Notes: generated by a model from the letters alone, not told the origin. Positions 47,238-57,211 are shown, counted from the first letter of the stretch. The stretch: 64,000 nucleotides of DNA from Campylobacter concisus (GCF_003048875.2 NZ_CP049264.1:620001-684000); one strand, 5' to 3'. Made by a program: numbers and translations.

Positions 47238-48534
47238 CGTCTTTGCCAAAGAATTTCTCAAAAAAGCCGCTTTTGTTTTCTTGACGACCTCTGCTGATAG
47301 CTAGGGCGCCGCTCTCAACGTCTTTTGTGATGGTGCTGCCAGCTGCGATGATGACGTTATCAGCGATATTTACAGGGGCAACTAGCTGCGTATCTGAGCC
47401 AACAAAGACGTTTTTGCCAATTTTGGTTTTGTATTTAGCCTTGCCATCATAGTTGCATGTGATCGTGCCACAACCGATATTTGTACCACTTTCTATCTCG
47501 CAGTCGCCAAGATAGCTTAGATGTCCTGCTTTTACGCCACTAAGAACGCCTTTTTTAACCTCGACAAAATTTCCTATATGCGTGTCAGAAATTTCAGAAT
47601 TTGGCCTTATATGGGCTAGTGGGCCGATGTCTGAGTTTTTGATGACGCTGCTTTCTATCACCGACGAGCTTTTGATGATGCTCTCCGTGATGACGCACTC
47701 GCCAAGGATGCTTACGTTTTCTTCTAGCACGCACTCGCCTTCAAATTTAGCCCTGCTGTCTATGAAAATGCTCTCAGGCATGCGCATCAAAACGCCAGCT
47801 TTCATTAAATTTTGCTTGATCTCATCTTGCATTATTTTTTCTGCAATGCTTAGCTGAAATTTATCATTTATGCCCATGAAATTTTGCTCATTAACATTTA
47901 CTGCAACGCACTTTAAACCCTTTTCATTTGCTATTTTTATGGCGTCAGTTAGGTAGTACTCTTTTTGTGCGTTTTGGTTGCTTATGAGCGGTAAAATTTG
48001 CTCTAATGCCTCGCGTTTAAAGCAGTAGCAGCCGGCATTTACGCTTTTTATGGCAAGTTGCGCTTCGCTCGCATCTTTTTGCTCGACGATGGCTTCAACT
48101 TTGCCGTTTTTTATGATAACTCTGCCGTAGCCAAAAGGATTTGCTGCTTCAAATGAGCTCATAACCACGTCTGCTTCGGCATTTGCTAGACGCATAAGGT
48201 CAGTTGATCTAACAAGTGGCATATCGCCGCAAGTTACTAGCACCTTTTCGCCGCTTAAGCTTACGCCCTTTATCGCGCCAGCTGTGCCTGGGAAATTTGC
48301 TAGATCTTGCTCGAAAATTTTAGTTTGAGGGAAAATTTCTTTTATCTTTTTACTAATTAACTCTTTTTCGTAGTGAAGCACGACGCTAACGTCATTTGTG
48401 ATCGCATAAGCTTGCTTTAAGATGTGAATGATCATCGGCTCGCCGCATAGCTCAAATAGGACTTTTGGGCGTTTTGATTTCATCCTGGTGCCAAGACCAG
48501 CAGCTAGAATTATGATTGAAGTATTATTGTTCAT
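47224..48534 (-). CDS. glmU: Bifunctional GlcNAc-1-P uridyltransferase / GlcN-1-P acetyltransferase
   Basis: 436 residues. The N-terminal pyrophosphorylase domain has IIILAAGLGTRMKSKRPK; the C-terminal hexapeptide left-handed helix carries the acetyltransferase site with HLSYLGDCEI and GCGTITCNYDG. It makes UDP-GlcNAc for peptidoglycan and LOS from the product of GlmS/GlmM. The start is set at 48534 (MNNNTSIII) behind AAAAGGC; the in-frame ATG at 48576 adds 14 residues the family lacks. First gene of the minus-strand run that ends at truA. Confidence 0.95.
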   Translation of the reverse strand: MNNNTSIIILAAGLGTRMKSKRPKVLFELCGEPMIIHILKQAYAITNDVSVVLHYEKELISKKIKEIFPQTKIFEQDLANFPGTAGAIKGVSLSGEKVLVTCGDMPLVRSTDLMRLANAEADVVMSSFEAANPFGYGRVIIKNGKVEAIVEQKDASEAQLAIKSVNAGCYCFKREALEQILPLISNQNAQKEYYLTDAIKIANEKGLKCVAVNVNEQNFMGINDKFQLSIAEKIMQDEIKQNLMKAGVLMRMPESIFIDSRAKFEGECVLEENVSILGECVITESIIKSSSVIESSVIKNSDIGPLAHIRPNSEISDTHIGNFVEVKKGVLSGVKAGHLSYLGDCEIESGTNIGCGTITCNYDGKAKYKTKIGKNVFVGSDTQLVAPVNIADNVIIAAGSTITKDVESGALAISRGRQENKSGFFEKFFGKDDVKK

Positions 48535-48627
48535 TTTTAAGCCTTTTAACGTTAAAAATTTCGCAGATTGTAGCAAAAAATGGCAAACATTTTTTTTAAT
48601 TTAACGATTGTTTCAACAAAAAGCTAA

Positions 48628-48650
48628 TAAAATAGCAATTCTTAAGAATT
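48628..48650 (+). promoter_or_regulatory. Probable motA promoter with adjoining palindrome
   Basis: TAAAAT at 48628-48633 is a plausible -10, and the perfect 14-bp palindrome AATTCTTAAGAATT (48637-48650) begins three bases after it, over the expected transcription start. It lies about 20 bases upstream of the motA ATG. Confidence 0.4.
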
Positions 48651-48670
48651 TATAAATAAAGCGAGTTTAA

Positions 48671-49438
48671 ATGGATTTAGGAACCGTCGTCGGCTGGGTT
48701 TTGACCCTGGTGCTTTTGTTTGGATCAATGGCGATAGGCGTTGGTATAGGACCATACATCGATATCCCTTCTGTGATGATCGTTTTTGGTGGTACTATCG
48801 GCGTTATGATGGTTGGCTTCAAGATGGAGACGCTTAAAGGTGTTGGTAAATTTTATGGTGTCGCTGTTAAGCCATCAGTCGTTGTAAATTTACCTGAGAC
48901 TATAAAAAAAGTAGTTGATTATTCAACCAAAGCTAGGCGAGATGGCATCTTAGCACTTGAGAGCGAAGTAAATAACGAATCAAATCAGTTTTTAAAAAAA
49001 GGCCTTTCGATGGCGGTCGATGGCAATGAGCCAGACGCGATCAGAGCGCTTTTAGAGATCGATATCGATCAGACTAGCACAAGGCATGCAAACAACATCA
49101 AAATTTTCGAGCAAGTCGGTGGTTTTGCGGGTGCGATGGGTATGATCGGTACGCTCATTGGTCTTGTTGCGATGCTTCTTAATATGTCAGACCCTAGTGC
49201 GATCGGTCCATCTATGGCGGTTGCCTTGCTTACGACACTTTATGGTGCGATGATAGGTAACATCATTGGCTCACCTGTTGCAAATATCCTCTCGATCCGC
49301 GATGCTGATGAGGCACTTGAGAAGCAAGTCATTTTAGAGGGTATCATGGCGATACAAGCAGGGGATAACCCAAGAACGCTTGAAGCTAAGCTTTTAGCAT
49401 TTTTACCTCCAAAAGATAGAAAAAGTCAGTTTGAATAA
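48671..49438 (+). CDS. motA: Flagellar stator protein MotA
   Basis: 255-residue inner-membrane protein with four helices. It forms the MotA5B2 proton channel that drives the flagellar motor. Recognisable are the start TVVGWVLTLVLLFGSMAIGVG, a cytoplasmic loop with charged residues that contact FliG (around 90-110), and the third/fourth helix block GMIGTLIGLVAMLLNM followed by ALLTTLYGAMIGNI. Its stop overlaps the motB start (TAATG). Confidence 0.96.
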   Translation: MDLGTVVGWVLTLVLLFGSMAIGVGIGPYIDIPSVMIVFGGTIGVMMVGFKMETLKGVGKFYGVAVKPSVVVNLPETIKKVVDYSTKARRDGILALESEVNNESNQFLKKGLSMAVDGNEPDAIRALLEIDIDQTSTRHANNIKIFEQVGGFAGAMGMIGTLIGLVAMLLNMSDPSAIGPSMAVALLTTLYGAMIGNIIGSPVANILSIRDADEALEKQVILEGIMAIQAGDNPRTLEAKLLAFLPPKDRKSQFE

Positions 49439-50217
49439 TGGGTAAATTAATAAAACCAGAAGAGTGCCCAAAGTGTATGCCTGAGTGGCTGGCTGCCTTT
49501 GGTGACCTTATGTCGCTCCTACTTTGCTTCTTCGTTTTGCTTCTTTCTATGGCTACGATGGATGCTAAAAAGATGGAGGCTGCTGTTGGCTCACTAGCTG
49601 GTGCGCTAAGCGTGCTAGAGGGTGGCGCAAGACCAGATAGTCAGGTAGAAAAAGAGACAGATCCTGAAAGCAGGCGCACTCCAAAGCCAAAAGCTCAAAA
49701 AGGCGCTCAAAACGAGATGAGTGCGACTGTTAAAAAGATAAATGAGCTACTAACGGCTAGCGGGGCACCTGAGATCACGATGGAGGAGAGCGAGGATGGC
49801 TTTATAGTTAGGCTTCCAGCTGCGATGCTCTTTGACAAAGATAGCGCTGAAATTTCTGGCGAGGATGCGAAGCTCTTTTTAAAGCGAATAGGCATGATCA
49901 TAGCCAAAATGCCAAATGAGGTAAAAACAGATATCATCGGATACACTGATAATACAAATCCAAGCAAAGACTCTATATACAAAAACAACTGGCAGCTCTC
50001 TACCGCAAGGGCGCTAAGCGTGCTTGAAGAGCTAGTTAGCGATGGCGTGCTACAAGAGAGGCTTATCACTTCTGGCAGAGCCTCTTTCGATCCGATCGCT
50101 AGCAACAGCACAGACGAGGGCAGAGCTAAAAACAATAGAGTAGAAATTCACTTCGTTTCGCTCGAGCCAAAAAACAAAGAGGCTACTAAGAAAAGTATCC
50201 TTGATACGAGGAATTAG
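49438..50217 (+). CDS. motB: Flagellar stator protein MotB
   Basis: 259 residues: a short cytoplasmic start, one membrane helix containing the proton-carrying Asp23 (AAFGDLMSLLLCFFVLLLSM), a plug/linker, then an OmpA-like peptidoglycan-binding domain (about 125-245: DIIGYTDNTNPSK, NNWQLSTARALSVL, NRVEIHF). It anchors the stator to the cell wall. Coupled to motA by a one-base overlap, and fliP starts three bases after its stop. Confidence 0.96.
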   Translation: MGKLIKPEECPKCMPEWLAAFGDLMSLLLCFFVLLLSMATMDAKKMEAAVGSLAGALSVLEGGARPDSQVEKETDPESRRTPKPKAQKGAQNEMSATVKKINELLTASGAPEITMEESEDGFIVRLPAAMLFDKDSAEISGEDAKLFLKRIGMIIAKMPNEVKTDIIGYTDNTNPSKDSIYKNNWQLSTARALSVLEELVSDGVLQERLITSGRASFDPIASNSTDEGRAKNNRVEIHFVSLEPKNKEATKKSILDTRN

Positions 50218-50219
50218 TC

Positions 50220-50951
50220 GTGAAAGCACTGCTTAGTTTAGCGGTTTTGTTTTGTGTGGTTTTTGGCGCTGATCCTGCGCTACCAACTATAAATTTAAGC
50301 CTAAATTCACCGCAAAATGCCGAGCAGCTTGTAAATTCACTAAATGTTTTACTAATCCTCACCGCACTAGCACTCGCTCCTTCACTCATCTTTATGATGA
50401 CTAGCTTTTTGCGCCTTGTCATTGTATTTTCATTTTTGCGTCAAGCGATGGGCACACAGCAAGTGCCGCCTTCAACGGTGCTTATCTCGCTTGCGATGGT
50501 GCTTACATTTTTCATCATGGAGCCAGTTGGGCAAAGAAGCTACGATGAGGGCATAAAGCCTTATATAGCCGAGCAGATAGGCTATGAGGAGATGCTTGAT
50601 AAGAGCTTAAAGCCATTTAAAGAATTTATGGTGAAAAACACTAGAGAGAAGGATCTTGCACTATTTTTTAGGATAAGAAATTTGCAAAATCCAGCAAATA
50701 TCGAAGATATCCCGCTAAGTATCGCTATGTCAGCCTTTATGATAAGCGAGCTAAAGACGTCTTTTGAGATAGCATTTTTGCTCTACCTGCCATTTCTTGT
50801 CATCGACATGGTCGTAAGCTCCGTTTTGATGGCGATGGGTATGATGATGCTACCTCCTGTCATGATCTCGCTGCCATTTAAACTACTCATCTTTGTGCTA
50901 GTTGATGGCTGGAATTTACTAATAGGAAACCTCGTAAAGAGCTTTCACTGA
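50220..50951 (+). CDS. fliP: Flagellar type III export gate protein FliP
   Basis: 243 residues with a signal-like first helix, then four membrane helices. Conserved blocks include FLRLVIVFSFLRQAMGTQQVPP, MEPVGQRSYDEGIKPY and GMMMLPPVMISLPFKLLIFV. With FliQ and FliR it forms the export gate of the flagellar secretion apparatus. The start is GTG at 50220. Its stop overlaps the next ATG by one base, linking flagellar genes to the efflux genes that follow. Confidence 0.95.
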   Translation: MKALLSLAVLFCVVFGADPALPTINLSLNSPQNAEQLVNSLNVLLILTALALAPSLIFMMTSFLRLVIVFSFLRQAMGTQQVPPSTVLISLAMVLTFFIMEPVGQRSYDEGIKPYIAEQIGYEEMLDKSLKPFKEFMVKNTREKDLALFFRIRNLQNPANIEDIPLSIAMSAFMISELKTSFEIAFLLYLPFLVIDMVVSSVLMAMGMMMLPPVMISLPFKLLIFVLVDGWNLLIGNLVKSFH

Positions 50952-52216
50952 TGAAGAAAATTTTATTAGCACTTTTGCCTTTGGCACTATTTGGATCAAA
51001 TTTAAGCGAGATAGCAAACAAGGCCACTCAAAACGAAATTTCAAAGATCAAAGAGCTTGAACTAAAAAGAGCAAATTTAAATGACGAAGCGACATCAAGC
51101 GCCTATTTGCCAAGCCTCAGCCTAGAGGGCTCATACGGAAAAAACGCAAGCACCTTCCCAAGCATAGTCGCCAAAGAGTCAGCTGGCGTGCTAGCTAGGA
51201 TTGATTTTTTACTATATGATGGTGGAGCTAGAGAGGCTAGGCTAAAGATGAGCCAGCTTTTAAAAAACAAAGCCGCCATCGCAAGTGATGAGGCCAAAAA
51301 CTACCTTGCCTTTAAGGCTGTAAATTTATACTTTAACGCCTGCGCACTTGAAAATATAATAGCTGCCAAAAAGGCTCAGGCAAATTTCTTAAAAGGCGTT
51401 TTAGACAAGCTTGAAAAGGCAAACAGTGCAGGTCTTGTCCCAAAAGATGAGCTAGAAAATGTGCGGGCAAAATACCACTTGGCAAACAGCGCGGAGCTTG
51501 AATACAAAAATAAAATGGAGCAAATTTTAAATGAGATAAATTTGCTAACAGGCGAGCAAATTTCGCCACTTAGCGGGGCAAAAATGGCTGAGATTAGCTC
51601 AAATTTAGCTTCAAAAAATGCCGAGCTTGACAGGCTAAGTCAAGATATATCTTTAAGCGAGGCTAAGCTTAGCGAGACAAGAGCTGGCTTTTTGCCCCAA
51701 ATTTCGCTTTATGACACCTATGGATTTTATAAAAACAACTACGCCATCGAGCTTGGCAAATATAGCGCTTACCGCCCATATCTTGATAAATATCTAAAAG
51801 AAGATACGCACGGCAATAAATTTGGCGTTAGCTTTAGGTGGAAAATTTTTGACTTTTTTGCCACTAGCAAGATGAGCCAAGCTAGCAAGATCGCGCTTGA
51901 TGAAGCGAGGCTAAATTTAGAGTATAAAAAGCGCGAAAACGAGACTAAACTTAAAAATTTACAAAACGAGATAGCAACTCTTAGCTCAAAGATCGCTTCA
52001 CTAAATGAGTATGTAAAAGCAAGCGAACTTGCGCTTAAAGCGAGCTATGAAAAGTATAGCTCAGGGCTTTTAGGATATAGTGACCTGCTTGAAGCGCTCT
52101 CTCAGAAATTTGACGCTATTAGCCTTTTTGAGGGGGCGAAAGATGAGCTGGAGATAAAAAAGGCGGAGTATTTTTTTGAGAGTGGGGAGAGCATTTTAGA
52201 GAGGATTAGGGATTGA
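50951..52216 (+). CDS. TolC-type outer membrane efflux protein (first copy)
   Basis: 421 residues with a signal peptide (about 1-16). The long alpha-helical pattern of the TolC family follows (Ala/Leu/Lys/Glu heptads, e.g. LARIDFLLYDGGARE and the C-terminal repeat around ELALKASYEKYSSGLLGYSD). It would form the trimeric outer-membrane duct for the RND pump encoded next. It overlaps fliP by one base and the periplasmic adaptor gene by four. Length is normal for the family. Confidence 0.9.
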   Translation: MKKILLALLPLALFGSNLSEIANKATQNEISKIKELELKRANLNDEATSSAYLPSLSLEGSYGKNASTFPSIVAKESAGVLARIDFLLYDGGAREARLKMSQLLKNKAAIASDEAKNYLAFKAVNLYFNACALENIIAAKKAQANFLKGVLDKLEKANSAGLVPKDELENVRAKYHLANSAELEYKNKMEQILNEINLLTGEQISPLSGAKMAEISSNLASKNAELDRLSQDISLSEAKLSETRAGFLPQISLYDTYGFYKNNYAIELGKYSAYRPYLDKYLKEDTHGNKFGVSFRWKIFDFFATSKMSQASKIALDEARLNLEYKKRENETKLKNLQNEIATLSSKIASLNEYVKASELALKASYEKYSSGLLGYSDLLEALSQKFDAISLFEGAKDELEIKKAEYFFESGESILERIRD

Positions 52217-52956
52217 AAAAGCTGATAATTTTAATGATATTTTGCATCTTTTCATTTGCTAGTGAAGAGATTTTTGCTGATTTTGAAGTCTATGCCAAGC
52301 AAAGCTCAAAGCTTGCATTTGAGAGCAGCGGCAAGGTGGATAAAATTTTTGTAGATGTCTCAAGCCATGTTAAAAAGGGCGACGCTTTAGCTAGTCTTGA
52401 TCAAACGAGCCTTGAGATCGCTCTAAAAAAGGCAAAAAACGACCTAGCGCTTGCCAAAAATGCCAAAGAATTTGCTAAAAGCACCTTTAATAAATTTAGT
52501 CAAGTAAAGGACGTCACTTCAAAGCAAGAATTTGATGAGGTAAAGTATAAATTTGACGAGGCAGCTCTAAGAGTTCAAGCGGCTGAGATAGCTATTTTAA
52601 ACGCAGATGATCATCTTAAAAAGGCCGTTTTAAAAGCTCCGTTTGATGGCGTCATAGCTAGTAAAAATGTCGAGCTTGGCGAGAGTGCTTCGCCGCTTCA
52701 GCCAGCCTTTGTTCTAAACTCCGAGGAGGCTAAAATTTTAATAGCGATTGACGAAAAATATGCAAATTTAGTAAAAGTTGGCGATACGTTTAAATTTAAA
52801 CTTGACGCGACGAGCGAGGAAAAAGAGGTTAAAATCGCGCTAATTTACCCAGAGATTAAGCGAGAGACTAGGAAATTTTACGCCCAGGCTTATGACACTG
52901 GGCTAAAGCCAGGCATGTTTGGTCAAGGAAAAGTGATAATCGGCGAAAATAAATGA
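52213..52956 (+). CDS. RND efflux periplasmic adaptor (membrane fusion protein)
   Basis: 247 residues, short for the family. After a signal peptide (about 1-16) come a lipoyl-like half (SSGKVDKIFVDVSSHVKKGD), a helical hairpin (about 70-130), the second lipoyl half (KAPFDGVIASKNVELGESA) and a beta barrel. There is no lipobox cysteine. It joins the inner-membrane pump to the TolC duct. The TTG start overlaps the stop of the TolC gene (TTGA), and its own stop overlaps the pump start (ATGA). Confidence 0.9.
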   Translation: MKKLIILMIFCIFSFASEEIFADFEVYAKQSSKLAFESSGKVDKIFVDVSSHVKKGDALASLDQTSLEIALKKAKNDLALAKNAKEFAKSTFNKFSQVKDVTSKQEFDEVKYKFDEAALRVQAAEIAILNADDHLKKAVLKAPFDGVIASKNVELGESASPLQPAFVLNSEEAKILIAIDEKYANLVKVGDTFKFKLDATSEEKEVKIALIYPEIKRETRKFYAQAYDTGLKPGMFGQGKVIIGENK

Positions 52957-55900
52957 TAAAAACAGCCATAAACCGCCCCATAACTACGCTTATGATATTT
53001 TTAAGCCTCGTTGTCTTTGGCATCTACTCGCTAAAGACGATGAACGTAAATTTATACCCGCAAGTAAATATCCCAATCGTTAAGATCACGACCTACGCAA
53101 ATGGCGATATGAACTACATCAAGACAAAGATCACGCAAAAGATCGAGGACGAGGTCTCAAGCATCGAGGGGATAAAAAAGCTTTACTCAACCAGCTTTGA
53201 CAACCTAAGCGTGGTAAGCATCGAATTTGAGCTAAACAAAGACCTGGAGAGCGCTACAAATGACGTTCGCGACAAGATGCAAAAGGCAAGGTTAAACGCA
53301 AACTACGAGATAGAAAAGCTAAACGGCCTCTCTTCAGCCGTCTTCAGCCTCTTTATCACAAGGCTTGATGGCAACGAAACTGAGCTCATGCAAGAGATAG
53401 ATGATGTGGCAAAGCCATTTTTAGAGCGCATTAGCGGCGTCTCAAAGGTCAAGACAAATGGCTTTTTAGAGCCAGCGGTGAAAATTTTGCTAGATAGATT
53501 TAAGCTTGATAAAAACGCTCTTAGCGCAAACGAAGTGGCAAATTTGATAAAGGTTGAAAATTTAAAAGCACCGCTTGGCAAGATAGAAAATGAGCAGATC
53601 CAAATGGCGATAAAGTCAAATTTCAGCGCCAAAAGCATAGATGAGATAAGAAATTTAACGATCAAACAAGGGGTCTTTTTAAAAGATATCGCAAGTGTTG
53701 ATCTCGCTTACAAAGACGCAAACGAAGCAGCGATAATGGATAAAAAAAGTGGCGTCTTGCTTGGTCTTGAGCTAGCCCCAGATGCAAACGCCCTAACCGT
53801 GATCGCTCTAGCAAAATCAAAGCTAGAGCAGTTTAAAAGCCTGCTTGGCAGCGAATACGACGTAAAAATAGCCTACGATAAGAGCGAAGTGATACAAAAG
53901 CACATCGATCAAACCGCCTTTGATATGATCCTTGGCGTCTTGCTGACCATCGTGATCGTCTATCTGTTTTTAAGAAATTTCTCGATCACCATCATCTCAG
54001 TCGTAGCGATCCCAACTAGCATCGTGGCGACATTTTTCATCATAAATGCCCTAGGCTACGATATAAACCGCCTAAGCCTCATAGCGCTCACACTTGGCAT
54101 CGGAATTTTCATCGACGATGCGATAGTTGTCACTGAAAATATCGCTAGCAAGCTAAAAGATGAGCCAAATGCCCTAAAAGCAAGCTTTGCAGGCATAAAA
54201 GAGATAGCATTTAGCGTCTTTGCGATCTCGCTAGTGCTGCTTTGCGTCTTTGTGCCAATAGCCTTTATGAGCGGCATCGTTGGCAAATACTTTAACTCCT
54301 TTGCGATGAGCGTGGCAGCTGGCATCGTCATCTCGTTTTTTGTGAGCATCTTTCTTGTGCCAATGCTTAGTGCAAGGTTTGTAAATGCCAAAGAAAGCAG
54401 CTTTTTTCTAAAGAGTGAGCCCTTTTTTGAGGCTCTTGAAAATGGCTATGAGAAGCTTTTAGCCTTAGCGCTTAAATTTAAACTCATATTTTTAGCTATA
54501 ACGCTTGTGGTCGTTATTTGCTCATTTGCTCTGGCTAAATTTGTAGGCGGTGACTTCATGCCAAGCGAGGATAACTCGGAGTTTAACATCTACTTTAAGC
54601 TTGATCCCTCACTTAGCTTGCAAGCTAGCAAAGAGAGGCTAAAAGATAAAATTTCACTCATAAATGCCGATCCTCAGGTCGCTTACGCCTACTTCATCCT
54701 TGGCTACACAGACGCCAAGCAGCCTTATCTTGTAAAGGCTTACGTTAGGCTAAAGGAGCTAAAAGATAGAGCTAATCACGAGCGGCAAAACGCTATCATG
54801 CAGAGGTTTCGTGATAAGCTAAAAAGTGATGATATGAGCGTAATCGTAGCTGATCTGCCAGTGGTTGAAGGTGGCGATGTGCAGCCAGTTAAGCTTACTA
54901 TCACCTCTGAAAATGGCAAAGAGCTAGAGAAATTTGTGCCAAAGATCAGCAAAATGCTAAAAGAGATAAATGACGCAACGGACGTAAATTCGCCCGAAGA
55001 AGATCTGCTAAAGCGCGTGCAAATTTCTATCGATGAAGATAAGGCTAAGAGGCTAAATTTAGACAAAGCCAGCGTTGCAAGCGCCGTTTATAGCGCATTT
55101 AGTCAGAACGAGGTCTCTGTTTTTGAAAACGAAAATGGCAAAGAGTATGAGCTTTACATGCGTCTTGATGATAAATTTAGAAGCGATACAGATGATATCT
55201 TAAAGACCAAGATAAGAAGCAATGAGGGCTTTTTCGTGACACTTGGCGATGTGGCGACGATTAGTTTTGAGCAAAAGCCAGCTAGTATTTCAAGGTTTAA
55301 TAGAGCCGATGAGATCAAATTTCTAGCAAATACCAAAAACAACGCTCCGCTAAATAGCGTGGCAAATGAAATTTCAAAGAAGCTTGATGAAATTTTGCCA
55401 GCAAATTTCAAGTATAAATTTCTTGGATTTGTTGAGCTGATGGACGATACGAACGCTTCGTTTATCTTTACGGTAAGCGCTAGCGCGGTGCTTATTTACA
55501 TGGTGCTAGCTGCACTTTATGAGAGCTTTTTGCTGCCATTTCTCATCATGCTCGCCATGCCGCTTGCCTTTTGTGGCGTCGTGATAGGGCTTTTTATAAG
55601 CGGCAATCCATTTAGCCTATTTGTCATGGTTGGCGTCATCTTGCTCTTTGGCATGGTCGGTAAAAACGCCATTTTGGTGGTTGATTTTGCAAACCACTTT
55701 GCAAATAGCGGCATGGAGGCAAATGAAGCTGTGAAAATGGCTGCTAAAAAGCGACTAAGGGCTGTTTTGATGACCACTTTTGCGATGATATTTGCCATGC
55801 TGCCACTTGCTCTTAGCAGGGGTGCTGGCTATGAGGCCAACTCACCTATGGCTATAAGCATCATCTTTGGGCTTATTAGCTCGACTTTACTAAGCTTGCT

Positions 55901-55979
55901 TGTCGTGCCAGTGCTTTTTGCATGGGTCTATAATCTTGATAAATTTATAAGAAAATTTTATGAAAGGGAGAGAATTTGA
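52953..55979 (+). CDS. RND-family inner membrane efflux pump
   Basis: 1008 residues, 12 membrane helices with two large periplasmic loops. The proton-relay Asp-Asp of helix 4 is seen in GIGIFIDDAIVVTENI, and the helix-10 Lys in MVGKNAILVVDFAN, so it should be an active proton/drug (HAE-type) exchanger rather than a heavy-metal pump. NLYPQVNIPIVKITT is the usual N-terminal periplasmic start. Possible substrates are drugs, bile or fatty acids; not readable. Embedded between the adaptor and a second TolC gene. Confidence 0.94.
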   Translation: MIKTAINRPITTLMIFLSLVVFGIYSLKTMNVNLYPQVNIPIVKITTYANGDMNYIKTKITQKIEDEVSSIEGIKKLYSTSFDNLSVVSIEFELNKDLESATNDVRDKMQKARLNANYEIEKLNGLSSAVFSLFITRLDGNETELMQEIDDVAKPFLERISGVSKVKTNGFLEPAVKILLDRFKLDKNALSANEVANLIKVENLKAPLGKIENEQIQMAIKSNFSAKSIDEIRNLTIKQGVFLKDIASVDLAYKDANEAAIMDKKSGVLLGLELAPDANALTVIALAKSKLEQFKSLLGSEYDVKIAYDKSEVIQKHIDQTAFDMILGVLLTIVIVYLFLRNFSITIISVVAIPTSIVATFFIINALGYDINRLSLIALTLGIGIFIDDAIVVTENIASKLKDEPNALKASFAGIKEIAFSVFAISLVLLCVFVPIAFMSGIVGKYFNSFAMSVAAGIVISFFVSIFLVPMLSARFVNAKESSFFLKSEPFFEALENGYEKLLALALKFKLIFLAITLVVVICSFALAKFVGGDFMPSEDNSEFNIYFKLDPSLSLQASKERLKDKISLINADPQVAYAYFILGYTDAKQPYLVKAYVRLKELKDRANHERQNAIMQRFRDKLKSDDMSVIVADLPVVEGGDVQPVKLTITSENGKELEKFVPKISKMLKEINDATDVNSPEEDLLKRVQISIDEDKAKRLNLDKASVASAVYSAFSQNEVSVFENENGKEYELYMRLDDKFRSDTDDILKTKIRSNEGFFVTLGDVATISFEQKPASISRFNRADEIKFLANTKNNAPLNSVANEISKKLDEILPANFKYKFLGFVELMDDTNASFIFTVSASAVLIYMVLAALYESFLLPFLIMLAMPLAFCGVVIGLFISGNPFSLFVMVGVILLFGMVGKNAILVVDFANHFANSGMEANEAVKMAAKKRLRAVLMTTFAMIFAMLPLALSRGAGYEANSPMAISIIFGLISSTLLSLLVVPVLFAWVYNLDKFIRKFYERERI

Positions 55980-57211
55980 AGAAGATTTTGGCTGTTTTGC
56001 TCTTTGCTTTGCCTCTTTGGGCTGGAAATTTACTAGAGATCATCGCTCTGGCGCAAAGTGCGAAGCTTGAGAGTTTGAAAGAATTTAATAAAAATGAATA
56101 TATAAATAAAAATAAGAGCAACAAGCTAAATTTATCCCTTGACGGCAGATATACCTTTGTGCCTGACGAGCTAAAGGGCGGATATATGACAAAGGCTGGC
56201 TCGATCACGGCAAAGGTCGAGTATCTCATCTTTGATGGTGGTGCGAGTGAGGCTTCGGATAAAATTTTAGACCACAAGGGTGTGGAGAAAATTTACAAGG
56301 ACGAAGAGCTGATGAATTTAACCGCTTTTCAGGTTGCAAAGGTCTATTTTAACGCCGTTGCGCTAAATTCGCTGATAAATTTAGAGACAAAATTTGTAGA
56401 TAGCTTTGCCAAGGCTGCTGCTGAAAATGAGTTTTGGTTTGAGTATGGCGAGATAGATAAGAGCGAATTTGATGCGATAAATTTCACCTTAAATAAAAAA
56501 AGAGCCGAGCTTGACGAGCTTGGACTTAAGCTAGCTGAGCTAAACTCAAGGATAAATTTGCTCTCAAACGGCGAGATCGGCTTTAATGCTGGCTCAAAGA
56601 TAGTGATGCCTGATTTTAGCAAAGATGATCTAAGCGCCAAGCTTGGGGCTATGGAGCAAGAAAAATATATAAAAGAGCAAGAAAATGAGAAGCAAAAGAG
56701 TAAATTTACTCCAAAAATTTACTTAAAAGATACGCAAAGTGTGAATAATAACAGCTTTAAAAAAGGCGAGAGGACGGCTTCGCAGATGGTTGATGCGTAT
56801 GCTGATGCAAACAAGCCTAGAGTGGAGTTTGAGTGGAAGCTGCCAGATAGCCTAAGCCTTAGCAAGCAAAGCCAAACTAAGCGCATAGAGGAGCAAAAAG
56901 CTGCGCTTGATCTAAGCGACGAAGAAAACAGGATAATAGCTAGGCTAAAGGATCTAAGAGGCGTGATAGAGGGCCTAGGCGCTAGGCTAAATTTAGACTC
57001 GCTAAAGCAAGATAGCCTTGATAGTGACTTTAATGACCTGCTAAATGGCTATCTTAGCGGCAAGGTAAAATTTGAGCAGTTTTTATTTGTGAGTGAGAAA
57101 AATTTTAGCGACAGGGCAAATTTCATCCTAAATGGCGATTTGCTCGAGCTAAACAAGCTTGAATACTTTTTTGAATGCGCAAGAAATATAAATGAGGTGG
57201 TGATAGAATGA
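55976..57211 (+). CDS. TolC-type outer membrane efflux protein (second copy)
   Basis: 411 residues with a signal peptide ending about LPLWA (residue 16), then TolC-like helical hairpins. VEYLIFDGGASEASDKI corresponds to DFLLYDGGAREARLKM in the first copy, and the C-terminal YLSGKVKFEQFLF to YSSGLLGYSDLLE, so the two are related but clearly diverged. The TTG start overlaps the RND stop, and its stop overlaps the DMT gene (ATGA). Having two duct genes for one pump is unusual. Confidence 0.85.
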   Translation: MKKILAVLLFALPLWAGNLLEIIALAQSAKLESLKEFNKNEYINKNKSNKLNLSLDGRYTFVPDELKGGYMTKAGSITAKVEYLIFDGGASEASDKILDHKGVEKIYKDEELMNLTAFQVAKVYFNAVALNSLINLETKFVDSFAKAAAENEFWFEYGEIDKSEFDAINFTLNKKRAELDELGLKLAELNSRINLLSNGEIGFNAGSKIVMPDFSKDDLSAKLGAMEQEKYIKEQENEKQKSKFTPKIYLKDTQSVNNNSFKKGERTASQMVDAYADANKPRVEFEWKLPDSLSLSKQSQTKRIEEQKAALDLSDEENRIIARLKDLRGVIEGLGARLNLDSLKQDSLDSDFNDLLNGYLSGKVKFEQFLFVSEKNFSDRANFILNGDLLELNKLEYFFECARNINEVVIE

